From the NCBI GenBank assembly GCA_046331545.1, contig JAXLQR010000002.1:2852001-2916000 (forward strand): 64,000 bases of DNA, written 5' to 3'. Positions 34,967 to 43,741 of this stretch are shown one piece after another. Positions within the stretch are counted from its first letter, which is position 1, and each line of letters starts with the position of its first letter. A model generated the notes under the pieces. It searched no databases, was not told the DNA's origin, and was given only the letters and a program-made list of their open reading frames with translations. Both the position numbers and the translations under genes were made by a program. Source of the stretch: JADJVL01 sp046331545 (GTDB lineage Bacteria > Acidobacteriota > Holophagae > Holophagales > Holophagaceae).

Positions 34967-37900
34967 TCACTCTCCGAAGACGAACGCCCCCACGTCCACC
35001 ATGCGGCTCTCCCCCGTGAGGCGCAGGATCACGGACTTGTTCTCCATGCGGCCGGTGCCGTAGCGCAGGTAGAGCTCCAGCTTCACGGTGGTGGCGCCGA
35101 TGACGGTCTGCTGGCGGGTGCCATAGTAGTTCGCCTTGATGAGGTAGCGGCCGGGGACGGCGCGCTTCAGGAGGAACTCCTCGGGGCCGTAGCCGCCGGT
35201 CACGTCGGCGCTGATGCGCCCGCCCAGGGCCGTGGCCTGGTGGCCGTAGAAGCAGGTCTCGCCCCGGGGATCCACGACGTGGAGGTCCATGTCGCTGTCG
35301 TTGGTGTCCCAGTTGAGGACCACGCGGACGTCCACGGGCAGGTTGCGCAGGAACGCGGCATCCATGCCCTGCACCCGGATCTTCCCCTTTTCCCGCGCCA
35401 GGAGGGCGTTCAGCTCGCCCAGGGCGATGAGGTTCACGTCCCGGAAACGGCCGTCCCAGCGCCCCTTCACCACCTCCCACAGCAGGTCCGCGGCGCGCTG
35501 GGGCTGTCCGGCCTCGGCGCAGGCCAGGGCCAGGTCGCGGGTGCTCTGGGGCTCCTCGGGGCGCCAGGTCTTCACCTTGTCGAAGACCCAGACGGCGAGG
35601 TCGGCGCGATGGATCGGGCCCAGGCGGTGGCCGAGGACGCGGAAGAGGGCGGCGTCCTCGAGCTTCAACTCGGCGAGGTTGGACAGCACCCGCAGGGCGA
35701 GCCGCGCATCACCGTCCTCCCGCAGCAGGTCCGCCACGTCCAGGAAGAAGCCCGGCTGGTGCTCCCAGTCCTTGCGCAGGTCCAGGTAGGCACCATAGCG
35801 GCTGGCCTTCGGGAGCGTTCGAAGCGTCTTGAGGTAGGGCGTATCCGGATTCCAGGCCTTGAGCTGGATGGAAGCGGCACGGTGGTCGTCGGCCTCCTCC
35901 TTCGCCTCGTCCCGGTCGAGGGACTTGGCGGCGTCGGGACCGGCCTCCCGCTTGGCGGCCTTGCGCTGCAGGCGGCTCAGCTGGTCCTGGGCCCGGCCGG
36001 GGGCGGCCTCGGCCATGGCGGTCGCTGTCGCGGCGGGCGCGGGCCGGGGCGCTTCAGCGGGAGGCGGGGGAGCCGCCCCCGAGGCAGTGCGCTGGCCCGT
36101 GACATGGCCGACCCCGCCGCCGGAGATGGCCTGCCCCTTGTCCTTCACCGGCGGAGGATCGAAGGTCCTCTCCCACCAGGCCTGCCGCTCCTTCCACTGG
36201 GCCAGCACTTGGTCGAGGCGGTCGCGCTCCTGGCGCTGAGCGGAGGCGTCCTCGGCCTTCACGCGCTGGAAGTAGGCCTCGCGCATCTCGGCCGGCGGCT
36301 CGATGCGGTAGCGGACGTAGTCCTCCAGGCTGTCGAGGACGATGAGGGACGTGCCCTCGGTGACGATGGAGAAGCGGGTGCCGAGGTCCACCATGGCCGC
36401 GCGGTTGCCTTCGGGATCCCGGGCCAGGTCGGCGAGCTTCTTCTGGGCCCACAGGCGGCGGGCCGGCGCGGCGCTGCCCTGGCCCAGCACCACGGTCTTC
36501 GTGAATTCGACGCTGCGGCCGTGGCCGAAGGCCAGGCGAAGGGTCGCGGTCTCGCTGCCGAGCTTCGCCGCGAGGCCGAAGGCGCCCCGCACCAGGGCGC
36601 CCTTGCCGGGCAGCAGGTCCGTGGCTCGGCCGGATTCCACGGTGGCGCCCAGGAAGGCCAGGGGCCGGGTGCGCAGGGCCTCGAGGGCCTCGTCCACGGT
36701 GCCCGACGCCAGGTCCACCAGCTCGCCGCCGCGGTCCCCGGCGAGGCCGTGGAGGAAGGCCGGCGCGGCCACGGCGGCGGAGTTCACCGCCACCAGCGGC
36801 GCATCCGGGAAGCGGGCCTCGCTGGAACCGAGGGTGGAAAGCCCGTCGCTGAAGAGGAGCACCTCGTCGGCGGCCTCCTGGTCGAGCTTCAGGGCGCCGA
36901 AGGTGGTGGCGCCGTCCAGGGGTTCGGACTCGATCGCGCGGCGCAGCGCCGAGGCGTCGCCGCCCCGGACGGTGAAGCGCCGCAGGGGCTCGGCCTCGTT
37001 GCGGAAGACGCAGAGGGCCACGTCGGCGGTGCCCAGGCGCTGCAGGTAGCGCGCGAGCAGGTCCAGCTCCTTGGCCCGGTCCCGCTTCGCGGCGGAGGCG
37101 GAGGCGTCCCAGGCCACCAGCAGGCGGCGGGGCGCGGCCTTGGGGGCGCGCTTCGCCAGGGGCAGGAGGGAGGCGTAGGCGTAGCGGCCGTCGGCGGCCT
37201 CCTCGACGAAGGAGCCGAAGGCGTCCGGGGGCCGGGGCACGTCGAGCACCAGGGGCCGCGCGGGCTGGAAGTCCCGGCGCTCGCCCTCGGCGCGGTAGGC
37301 CCGCTGCCAGGGGCTCAGCTCGAAGCCGTCGAAGGGGCTGCCCTCCACGGCGGGCCTCAGGGCCTGCTCGAGGACCTCCACCTTCAGATGGAAGCGGTCC
37401 ACCGGGGCCGGCAGGTCGAGGGGGAGGGTGTAGCGCAGGGTGGAGGGCGCCTTCGCCGAGGCCCCCAGCTCCTGCTCGTAGGCGATGACGACGCGCTTGG
37501 ACCCCTTGGCGGGGATGGGATACACCCGGGCGCGGAAGACGTTGCCCTCCAGCTTCTCCAGCAGGCCCGGATCCACGCCCCGGCGGACGATCTCCTCGAA
37601 GGCCTGGCGGCCCTTGGCCTTGTCCACCACGACGCCCTCGCGCAGGGCGCCGTTCACGTCCATGGCGAAGCGGGAGACGGTCTGGCCGTCCCCGAGGGGG
37701 AAGACGAACTCGCCCTCCAGGATCCGGTCCTGGGGGTTGTAGAGGGTGAAATCCCAGGTGGTGACGGCGAGGCTGCCCACGATCTGGACGTCCACGGAAA
37801 GGTCCCGGAGGCGCGCGGGCACCGCCTTGCCGTCGGGGCCCGGGATCTGGATGGCGGGCCGGGCGATGGCCTGGGGGCGGGTCGCCTTCACCGCCGCCGC

Positions 37901-37990
37901 CGAAGGCTCCTGGGGAGGCGCCGGGGGCATGGGAGGACGGAGGGCCGGGACGCCCGCGCAGAGGAGGAGGGCGGCGAAGACGGCGCGCAT
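34967..37990 (-). CDS. VIT and von Willebrand A domain protein, exported
   Basis: 1007 residues. Signal peptide about 1-17, Pro-rich linker, VIT domain (about 55-190: LSVDVQIVGSLAVTTWDFTLYN, FPLGDGQTVSRF), VWA domain (about 300-440; the MIDAS start reads VAWDASASAAKRD, a variant of DxSxS), a long helical part with Gly/Ala-rich linker, and a C-terminal DUF2135 beta domain (VVLNWDTNDSDMDLHVVDP). Related to inter-alpha-trypsin-inhibitor-like bacterial proteins; the role is unknown, perhaps adhesion or envelope complex assembly. GAGGTGA precedes the ATG. The 155-bp gap to ddl is divergent. Confidence 0.8.
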   Translation of the reverse strand: MRAVFAALLLCAGVPALRPPMPPAPPQEPSAAAVKATRPQAIARPAIQIPGPDGKAVPARLRDLSVDVQIVGSLAVTTWDFTLYNPQDRILEGEFVFPLGDGQTVSRFAMDVNGALREGVVVDKAKGRQAFEEIVRRGVDPGLLEKLEGNVFRARVYPIPAKGSKRVVIAYEQELGASAKAPSTLRYTLPLDLPAPVDRFHLKVEVLEQALRPAVEGSPFDGFELSPWQRAYRAEGERRDFQPARPLVLDVPRPPDAFGSFVEEAADGRYAYASLLPLAKRAPKAAPRRLLVAWDASASAAKRDRAKELDLLARYLQRLGTADVALCVFRNEAEPLRRFTVRGGDASALRRAIESEPLDGATTFGALKLDQEAADEVLLFSDGLSTLGSSEARFPDAPLVAVNSAAVAAPAFLHGLAGDRGGELVDLASGTVDEALEALRTRPLAFLGATVESGRATDLLPGKGALVRGAFGLAAKLGSETATLRLAFGHGRSVEFTKTVVLGQGSAAPARRLWAQKKLADLARDPEGNRAAMVDLGTRFSIVTEGTSLIVLDSLEDYVRYRIEPPAEMREAYFQRVKAEDASAQRQERDRLDQVLAQWKERQAWWERTFDPPPVKDKGQAISGGGVGHVTGQRTASGAAPPPPAEAPRPAPAATATAMAEAAPGRAQDQLSRLQRKAAKREAGPDAAKSLDRDEAKEEADDHRAASIQLKAWNPDTPYLKTLRTLPKASRYGAYLDLRKDWEHQPGFFLDVADLLREDGDARLALRVLSNLAELKLEDAALFRVLGHRLGPIHRADLAVWVFDKVKTWRPEEPQSTRDLALACAEAGQPQRAADLLWEVVKGRWDGRFRDVNLIALGELNALLAREKGKIRVQGMDAAFLRNLPVDVRVVLNWDTNDSDMDLHVVDPRGETCFYGHQATALGGRISADVTGGYGPEEFLLKRAVPGRYLIKANYYGTRQQTVIGATTVKLELYLRYGTGRMENKSVILRLTGESRMVDVGAFVFGE

Positions 37991-38133
37991 GGTTCACCTC
38001 GGGGATTTCGGTGATGTAGGGTAGGCCCCTTCGTCAGGGCATGGGTCATGGGACCGCCATGCCTCCGGAAAAGTTCCGTCCCCCGCCCGCCGGCCTGTCA
38101 TGGGAAGGTCGCGGACCCGTCCGCCGGGGCCGC

Positions 38134-38139
38134 TATCCT
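38134..38139 (+). promoter_or_regulatory. -10 box of ddl (leaderless type)
   Basis: TATCCT, six nt (GCTCGG), then the ATG at 38146; the predicted transcript starts at the start codon. No Shine-Dalgarno sequence is present. Confidence 0.5.
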
Positions 38140-38145
38140 GCTCGG

Positions 38146-39249
38146 ATGACCTCCGCGCGCCTCTCCATCGGCCTCCTCTTCGGCGGGGAGAGCCCCGAGC
38201 ACGAAGTCTCCATCGTCAGCGCGCGCGCCATCGCCCAGCACCTGGACCCCGCGCGCTTCGAGGTGCGGCCCCTGGGCATCGCCCGCAACGGCGTCTGGGC
38301 GGTGCGGACCACGGCGGCCGGCGATCCCTTCGAGCGCCTGTCGAACGGGGAGTTGCCGGAACGGAGCAGCCACCCCTTCCTGCCCGTGGAGGCCGGCGCG
38401 GAGGACACGCCCCTGCCCGACGTCTTCTTCAACGCCCTCCACGGCGCCGGGGGCGAGGACGGCCAGATCCAGGGCTACCTGGAGCTGCTGCACCGGCCTT
38501 ACACCGGCGCTGGCCTGCTGGCCATGGCGGCGGGCATGGACAAGTGGATCACCAAGCGCATCTGGGAATCCGAAGGGCTGCCGGTGGTGCCCTACGTGGG
38601 CCTCACGGAGGAGCGCTGGGCGGGCCACCGGGAAGCCTGCCTCGCCGAATGCGGGAAGCTCGGGCTGCCCCTCTTCATCAAGCCCGCCAACCTCGGCAGC
38701 TCCATCGGCGTGGAGAAGGTGAAGCGGGCGGAGGATCTCCCCGCCGCCCTGGACCGGGCCTTCACCTTCGACCGCCGGGTGCTGGTGGAGCAGGGCCTGG
38801 ACGTGCGCGAGCTCGAGGTCGCGGTGCTGGGGGGCGACGACCCCTTCGTGAGCGCGCCGGGCGAGGTGCTGGTGGCCGACGAGTTCTACACCTTCGAGGA
38901 CAAGTACCTGGCCGGGAAGAGCACCACCGCCATCCCCGCGGACATCCCGGCGGAGCTCACGGACCTGGTGCGCAAGCAGGCCTCCGCGGCCTTCCGGGCC
39001 CTGGACGCCTACGGCATGGCGCGGGTGGACTTCTTCCTGGAGCGGCTCACGGGCCGGGTCTTCCTCAACGAGATCAACCTCATCCCCGGCTTCACCAGCA
39101 TCAGCATGTACCCGAAGATGATGGCCGCCAGCGGCGTCTCCTACCCGGAGCTCCTGTCCCGCCTCGTGGACCTGGCCCTGGCCCGCCACGCCCAGATGCA
39201 CGCCAAGAACAAGGGCTTCAGCAGCGGCTCGGGCTGGTTCCAGGCCTAG
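38146..39249 (+). CDS. ddl: D-alanine--D-alanine ligase
   Basis: 367 residues. It joins two D-Ala for the peptidoglycan stem peptide. ATP-grasp fold: LLFGGESPEHEVSIVSA at the N-terminus, FFNALHGAGGEDGQIQGYLE, LFIKPANLGSSIGVEKV, and the metal site MARVDFFLERLTGRVFLNEINLIPGFTS-type region near 290-330. The ATG is chosen because it abuts the promoter geometry and gives the standard length; the frame is open 105 nt further upstream. The S41-like gene follows 50 bp downstream with its own -10. Confidence 0.95.
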   Translation: MTSARLSIGLLFGGESPEHEVSIVSARAIAQHLDPARFEVRPLGIARNGVWAVRTTAAGDPFERLSNGELPERSSHPFLPVEAGAEDTPLPDVFFNALHGAGGEDGQIQGYLELLHRPYTGAGLLAMAAGMDKWITKRIWESEGLPVVPYVGLTEERWAGHREACLAECGKLGLPLFIKPANLGSSIGVEKVKRAEDLPAALDRAFTFDRRVLVEQGLDVRELEVAVLGGDDPFVSAPGEVLVADEFYTFEDKYLAGKSTTAIPADIPAELTDLVRKQASAAFRALDAYGMARVDFFLERLTGRVFLNEINLIPGFTSISMYPKMMAASGVSYPELLSRLVDLALARHAQMHAKNKGFSSGSGWFQA

Positions 39250-39287
39250 GCGGGGCGGATCCCCGGGAACTTTCCTCTCCGCCGGCC

Positions 39288-39293
39288 TACACT
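39288..39293 (+). promoter_or_regulatory. -10 box of the S41-like gene (leaderless type)
   Basis: TACACT, six nt (AGTCCG), then the ATG at 39300. No ribosome-binding site lies between. Confidence 0.5.
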
Positions 39294-39299
39294 AGTCCG

Positions 39300-40562
39300 A
39301 TGCACCAGCGCACCGTGCTCTCCCTGATCTCCCTGCCCCTGGTGGCCCTCTACTCCTGGCCCGTGGTGGTGCAGAACCTCGGGTCCTCCCGGGACGTCCA
39401 CGTGGCCGCGCGGCAGGAGGGCAAGCCTTCGGCCCAGGATCCGCTCGCGGGCCTGGCGGACATCCAGGACGTGCTCGGCATCGTCCGGGACAACTACGTC
39501 GACCGCCCGGACATGGAGAGGGTGGTCCAGGGCGGCCTGCTGGCCACCCTCGAGCGGGCCCATCCCCTCAACGCCTACCTCAGCCCCGAGGACCTGCGCC
39601 TGCCCGACCCGGGCCCCGCGGACGCGGGCCTGAAGGTGCTCAAGCGGGGCATCTACGCCCAGGTGGTCGCGGTGCGCCCCGGCTCCCCCGCCGCCGAGGC
39701 GGGCTTCCAGACCGGCGACGTCATCCGCCGCATCAACGGCGAGTCCCTCAAGGACCTCAGCGCCTGGGCGGTGGAGCGCGCGCTGCGCGGCCCCGAGGGC
39801 TCGGAGCTCACCCTCCTGCGCTACGCCGCCGGCGCCACCACCTCCTCCCAGGTGAAGCTCTACCGGGCCCGGCCCGCGCGCGCGCCCATCTCGGTGCGCC
39901 GGGAGGAGAAGGCCGTGCTGGTCGCGGTGCCCGACCTCGGGCCCGGACGGGGCGACGAGTTGAAGGCGTCCCTGGCGGGCCTGGATCCGAGGCTGCCGGT
40001 GGTGCTGGACCTGCGGGCCTGCATGGGCGGGGAACTGGCCGAGGCCGCCAGGGCCGCGGGCTGCTTCAGCCCCCAGCCCGCGCCGGTGGCCACGGTGCAG
40101 GAGGCCTCGGGCAAGGACGGCGAATTGCGGGAAAGCCCGGTGGCCTCGGTGCCGGCCGGCCTTCCGGCCCCGGTCCGCGCCGCGGTCCTCCTGGGCCCGG
40201 GCACCTGGGGCGCGCCGGAGGCGCTGGCCTCGGCCCTCAAGAAGCTGGGCGTGGCGATCTACGGCGAGCGCAGCGCGGGCCTGGGCGTGGAGCGGAGCCG
40301 CCTGCTCCTCCGGCAGGGCGGCGCCGTGGAGATCGTCACGAAGCGCTGGGTCGGAGCCGGCGGCGAGAAGCTGGACCGGGCGGGCGTCGAGCCCACCGTG
40401 GCCCTTCGCGGCCTCAAGGCCACCGAGGATCCGCTGCCGAAGCTGCTGCCCCTGCTGGACGCCAAGCCTGACCCGAAACCCGCGGAGAAGGCCGCCCCGA
40501 AGACGGCCCAGCTCCTGCGCCCCGCCTCCCTGAAGCCCGCCTCCGCCGCTGAGGTGGCCTGA
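39300..40562 (+). CDS. S41 (CtpA-like) peptidase homologue lacking catalytic residues
   Basis: 420 residues. An uncleaved N-terminal helix or signal (about 1-25), then VLGIVRDNYVDRPDMERVV typical of CtpA, a PDZ domain (about 100-180: GSPAAEAGFQTGDVIRRING) and an S41 core (about 200-380). The catalytic Ser motif GSASASE reads GTWGAPE (about 300) and the catalytic Lys in GKG reads GLG (about 326), so neither residue of the Ser/Lys dyad is present. It probably acts as a scaffold. The next gene is YibQ-like, as in envC-ctpA-yibQ clusters of other bacteria. Confidence 0.8.
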   Translation: MHQRTVLSLISLPLVALYSWPVVVQNLGSSRDVHVAARQEGKPSAQDPLAGLADIQDVLGIVRDNYVDRPDMERVVQGGLLATLERAHPLNAYLSPEDLRLPDPGPADAGLKVLKRGIYAQVVAVRPGSPAAEAGFQTGDVIRRINGESLKDLSAWAVERALRGPEGSELTLLRYAAGATTSSQVKLYRARPARAPISVRREEKAVLVAVPDLGPGRGDELKASLAGLDPRLPVVLDLRACMGGELAEAARAAGCFSPQPAPVATVQEASGKDGELRESPVASVPAGLPAPVRAAVLLGPGTWGAPEALASALKKLGVAIYGERSAGLGVERSRLLLRQGGAVEIVTKRWVGAGGEKLDRAGVEPTVALRGLKATEDPLPKLLPLLDAKPDPKPAEKAAPKTAQLLRPASLKPASAAEVA

Positions 40563-40565
40563 GCC

Positions 40566-41453
40566 GTGGGCCGCAGCCGCAAGGGTGGCCTGAGCACGCC
40601 GGCCCTCGTCGGTTGGGCCCTCGGAGTGCTCCTGCTGGGCGTGGGCCTCGGCGTCGCCCTCGGCCAGCTGGGCTGCGAGCGCAAGGCGCCGCCGAGGAAG
40701 CCCGCCCCCGTCCGGCCGGCGCCGGAACCGCCGAAGCCGCGCCCGGTGGAGCCCAGGACCCCGCCGCCGAAGGAGGCGAAGGCCCCCGAGCCGGTCCTGC
40801 CGCGCCTCGCGATCATCATCGACGACCTGGGCTACGCCGAACCCGAGCTGGTGACGCGGCTGGTGGCCCAGCCGGTGCCCTTCACGGTGGCGGTGCTGCC
40901 CTACCAGGAGCACACGAAGGCGAGCGCCGAGATCGCCCACAAGGCGGGCAAGGAGGTCATCCTGCACCTGCCCATGGAGGGCCGGGAGGACAAGGACCCC
41001 GGACCCGACGCGCTCCTCGACCGGCTGCCCGAGGCGGAGCTGCGGGCCCGCACGCGGAAGGCCCTCGGCGACGTTCCCTTCATCGCCGGCGCCAACAACC
41101 ACATGGGCAGCAAGCTCACCGCCGACCGGCCCCGCATGCGGACCGTGCTGGAGGAGTTCCGGGGCCGGAAGCTGTTCTTCGTGGACAGCCGCACCTCCAA
41201 GGACACCGTGGCCTACGACGTGGCCAAGGAGGTGGGCCTGCCCGCGGCGTCCCGCAAGGTGTTCCTCGACGACTCGAAGGATTTCGAGGAGATCCGGAAA
41301 CAGTGGGAGCGCGCGCTGAACCTCGCGAAGAAGGACGGCGAGGCCATCGCCATCGGCCACATCTATCCGGAGACCGTGGCGGCGCTGGAGAGGCTGATCC
41401 CCGCGGCGAAGGCCGACGTGCGCTTCGTGAAGGCGGGGGAGCTGGCGCGGTAG
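40566..41453 (+). CDS. Divergent polysaccharide deacetylase family protein (YibQ-like)
   Basis: 295 residues, GTG start 3 nt after the S41-like stop. One N-terminal membrane segment (about 11-32), a Pro-rich linker, then the domain from about residue 78: RLAIIIDDLGYAEPELVTRL, TVAVLPYQEHTKASAEIAHK, VILHLPMEGRED, NNHMGSKLTADR, AIAIGHIYPETVAAL. The DD of IDDLGY and the H of LHLPME match metal-binding positions of the family. Likely periplasmic, in cell-envelope maintenance with the preceding gene; activity is unproven for the family. Confidence 0.85.
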   Translation: MGRSRKGGLSTPALVGWALGVLLLGVGLGVALGQLGCERKAPPRKPAPVRPAPEPPKPRPVEPRTPPPKEAKAPEPVLPRLAIIIDDLGYAEPELVTRLVAQPVPFTVAVLPYQEHTKASAEIAHKAGKEVILHLPMEGREDKDPGPDALLDRLPEAELRARTRKALGDVPFIAGANNHMGSKLTADRPRMRTVLEEFRGRKLFFVDSRTSKDTVAYDVAKEVGLPAASRKVFLDDSKDFEEIRKQWERALNLAKKDGEAIAIGHIYPETVAALERLIPAAKADVRFVKAGELAR

Positions 41454-41562
41454 GAGGGCCACTGGCCCAAGGGCCAAGTTGGAAAGTGGTCCATCCCCTG
41501 GAGGCTCCCGGGACGGATCCTGGGCCCACGCGGGGCGCACCCCCCGTCCGACCGGAGCCCCC

Positions 41563-43272
41563 ATGCCCTCCTTCCGCCGCGCCGCCGCCCTCCTGCTGCT
41601 GCCCGCCCTGCCCGCCCTGGCCGGCGGACCCCTCAAGGTGGTGACCGTCGCCGCGCCGGCCATCAACTGCGTGTTCAACCCCTCGTGCACCGTGATGGTG
41701 ACGGACTCCACCTCCTCCCTGCCGGTGGGCAACGGCGCGGGCTTCCTCCAGTCCCGGAGCTACCGCGGCAAGGCCGGGGCGCCGGGGGCGGGCTTCTGGG
41801 CCGTCCTCTACCGGGTGGACCTGCGCAACGCCGTGGTGGCACCGCGCGCCCCCAACGGCCTCGTCTCCCTCACGGTGAGGACGGGGCCCGTGGCGGGCGG
41901 CCTGGACTACAACAAGGACGGCAGCCCGGACCAGGTCTTCGTGGTCACCCAGGGCGGCCTCGGCACCGTGGGCCTCGCCTCGGCGGTACAGGACGACGCG
42001 GGGAACACCACCTTCACCTTCGCCTCGCCGGTGACGGCGGGCACCGCGCCCGGCCTGGGGAAGAGCTCCTTCTTCTTCGGCTTCGCCTCGGCCCTGCCCC
42101 CGGCGGCGGCGAGCGCCACGGTCCTGGACCAGGGGAGCACCGCCTCCACGGTGGCGGCCCGGGCGCCGATGGCCTCCGCGCCGGACCTCAACGCCTGGCT
42201 CACGGCCCATCCGGCGGTGGCGGGGGCCATCAAGTGGCAGACCGCGCACCAGAGCCCCATCAACGTTCCCCCCACCGACGCGATGAAGGTGGCCTGGCCC
42301 TCCTGGACCGCGGCCCAGAAGGCGGACCTGAACCAGGCCTACCTCGACGCCTTCGCGTGGGCCGCCGGCGGCGCGGCGCAGGTGCCCATGGTCCCGCCGG
42401 GCGTCTCGGACAAGCCCCAGAACCTGGATCCGTTCCTGGCGGTGGACACGTCCCCGCGGCTCTACCTCGCCCAGGACGCGATGTGGAAGCTCTTCACCGC
42501 CCACGTGGGCTTCTCCCTCTTCCTCGAACTGACGCAGCAGGTGCCCTGGAGCCTCACGGCCTACGACGACGCCAGCCTGCGGGTGCTCCTGGACAGCAGC
42601 TCCATGGCCTGGAACGTGGGTCCCATGGGCGGCACGCCGGCGGCCTACTCCTTCGGCCTGGATCCCTGGCACGTGCCCGCCCAGGTGGCGGACAACCTGC
42701 CCCAGACCGCCTTCGCGGCCCCCACGTGGACCTTCCCCTTCCTCCGGGACGCGGGCTGCCTCGGCGAGTCTCGCCAGGAATCCATCGCCGGCGTGCTGGA
42801 CTGGATGCGCCACAACATGGACCACATGCTCGGCGGCTCCAGCTACGCCGCGAACGAGGCCCGCTGGGGCTACCGCGGCTTCCCGCCCATCTCCGCCATC
42901 GTGGCCGGCACCGTGGACGCCAACAATTCGCAGTTCGGCAAGCTGCACTGGACCGCGGGCTGCCACGGCAGCGTGGCCTTCCTGTGCCAGACCCTGCGCA
43001 CCCTCAACATCCCGGTGCTGCCGGTCTGGGTGCAGGGGCCGGTGCTCACTTCCGGGCACCAGGCCGCGTGGTTCCTGTCCGAGAACCTCTACCTGGACCA
43101 CGGGGACGATCCCTACAACCAGAACGTGAAGGCCTCGCCCTCCCCCGTCCTCGGCCTCCTCATCGACCAGGCCACCTGGACCCAGCGCTTCGTGGCGGAT
43201 CCCAGCCTGAACCCCCCCTACACGGCGTCGGCCTGGGCCAACGTGGGCAAGGCTGCCCAGGACTTCCAGTAG
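41563..43272 (+). CDS. Secreted protein with transglutaminase-like catalytic pattern
   Basis: 569 residues, signal peptide about 1-19 (ending LPALAGG). Residues 20-190 are beta-rich and may bind ligand (GFLQSRSYRGKAG). The C-terminal half carries a Cys-His-Asp set in the order of transglutaminase-like proteins: TAGCHGSVAFLCQTLRTLNI (Cys about 468), TSGHQAAWF (His about 507) and LYLDHGDD (Asp about 520). The core is longer than usual. Function unknown: a protease-like or cross-linking enzyme in the periplasm is possible. GGAGCC precedes the ATG. Confidence 0.55.
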   Translation: MPSFRRAAALLLLPALPALAGGPLKVVTVAAPAINCVFNPSCTVMVTDSTSSLPVGNGAGFLQSRSYRGKAGAPGAGFWAVLYRVDLRNAVVAPRAPNGLVSLTVRTGPVAGGLDYNKDGSPDQVFVVTQGGLGTVGLASAVQDDAGNTTFTFASPVTAGTAPGLGKSSFFFGFASALPPAAASATVLDQGSTASTVAARAPMASAPDLNAWLTAHPAVAGAIKWQTAHQSPINVPPTDAMKVAWPSWTAAQKADLNQAYLDAFAWAAGGAAQVPMVPPGVSDKPQNLDPFLAVDTSPRLYLAQDAMWKLFTAHVGFSLFLELTQQVPWSLTAYDDASLRVLLDSSSMAWNVGPMGGTPAAYSFGLDPWHVPAQVADNLPQTAFAAPTWTFPFLRDAGCLGESRQESIAGVLDWMRHNMDHMLGGSSYAANEARWGYRGFPPISAIVAGTVDANNSQFGKLHWTAGCHGSVAFLCQTLRTLNIPVLPVWVQGPVLTSGHQAAWFLSENLYLDHGDDPYNQNVKASPSPVLGLLIDQATWTQRFVADPSLNPPYTASAWANVGKAAQDFQ

Positions 43273-43296
43273 GGAAGGGGGTTCAGCCCCCCTTCC
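43273..43296. terminator. Bidirectional terminator between convergent genes
   Basis: GGAAGGGGG (43273-43281) pairs with 43288-43296 around a 6-nt loop. The stop codon of the downstream minus-strand gene lies in the loop, so the hairpin includes its last codons. Confidence 0.65.
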
Positions 43297-43741
43297 GCGC
43301 GATGTGGATGACCTTCTCGACGGTGGCGTGGACGGTGCCCTCGCGGTCCACCAGCTCCACGGTGTAGGTCCGGTCCACCTTCGGCAGGTCCCGGAGAAGG
43401 TCGCGGATCTCCTGGAGCTCGGCCTCCTCGAGGCGGAAGGTCGCCGTCAGCGTGGAGCGGCCGGGACGGCGGAAGCGGATGCTGGCCGCCTTGTCCCAGA
43501 CCACGAAGCCCGGCCCCAGGTTGTGCATGAGCATGATCATGTAGAAGGGGTCCACGCAGGCGTAGAGGCTTCCGCCGAAGATCGTCCCCACGTAGTTGTG
43601 GGTCCGCCAGTTCTTCGGCAGCCTGATGCGCGCCTCCCGCCAGTCGGCGGCGATGTAGGTCACCCGCCCGCCGGTGCCGCGGTAGCAGGGCCAGAGGTTG
43701 AAGGTCCAGCGCCAGACGCGGGTGCGGAAGGATTCGCTCAT
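43283..43741 (-). CDS. DUF4442 hotdog-fold protein (thioesterase-like)
   Basis: 152 residues. The central stretch NYVGTIFGGSLYACVDPFYM followed by IMLMHNLGPGFVVWDKAASIRF is characteristic of DUF4442, a hotdog-fold family related to PaaI thioesterases. Strand RSTLTATFRLEEAELQEI and C-terminal DREGTVHATVEKVIHIARK complete the fold. The start overlaps the upstream DUF4424 gene by 4 bases (ATGA). The substrate is unknown. Confidence 0.8.
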   Translation of the reverse strand: MSESFRTRVWRWTFNLWPCYRGTGGRVTYIAADWREARIRLPKNWRTHNYVGTIFGGSLYACVDPFYMIMLMHNLGPGFVVWDKAASIRFRRPGRSTLTATFRLEEAELQEIRDLLRDLPKVDRTYTVELVDREGTVHATVEKVIHIARKGG

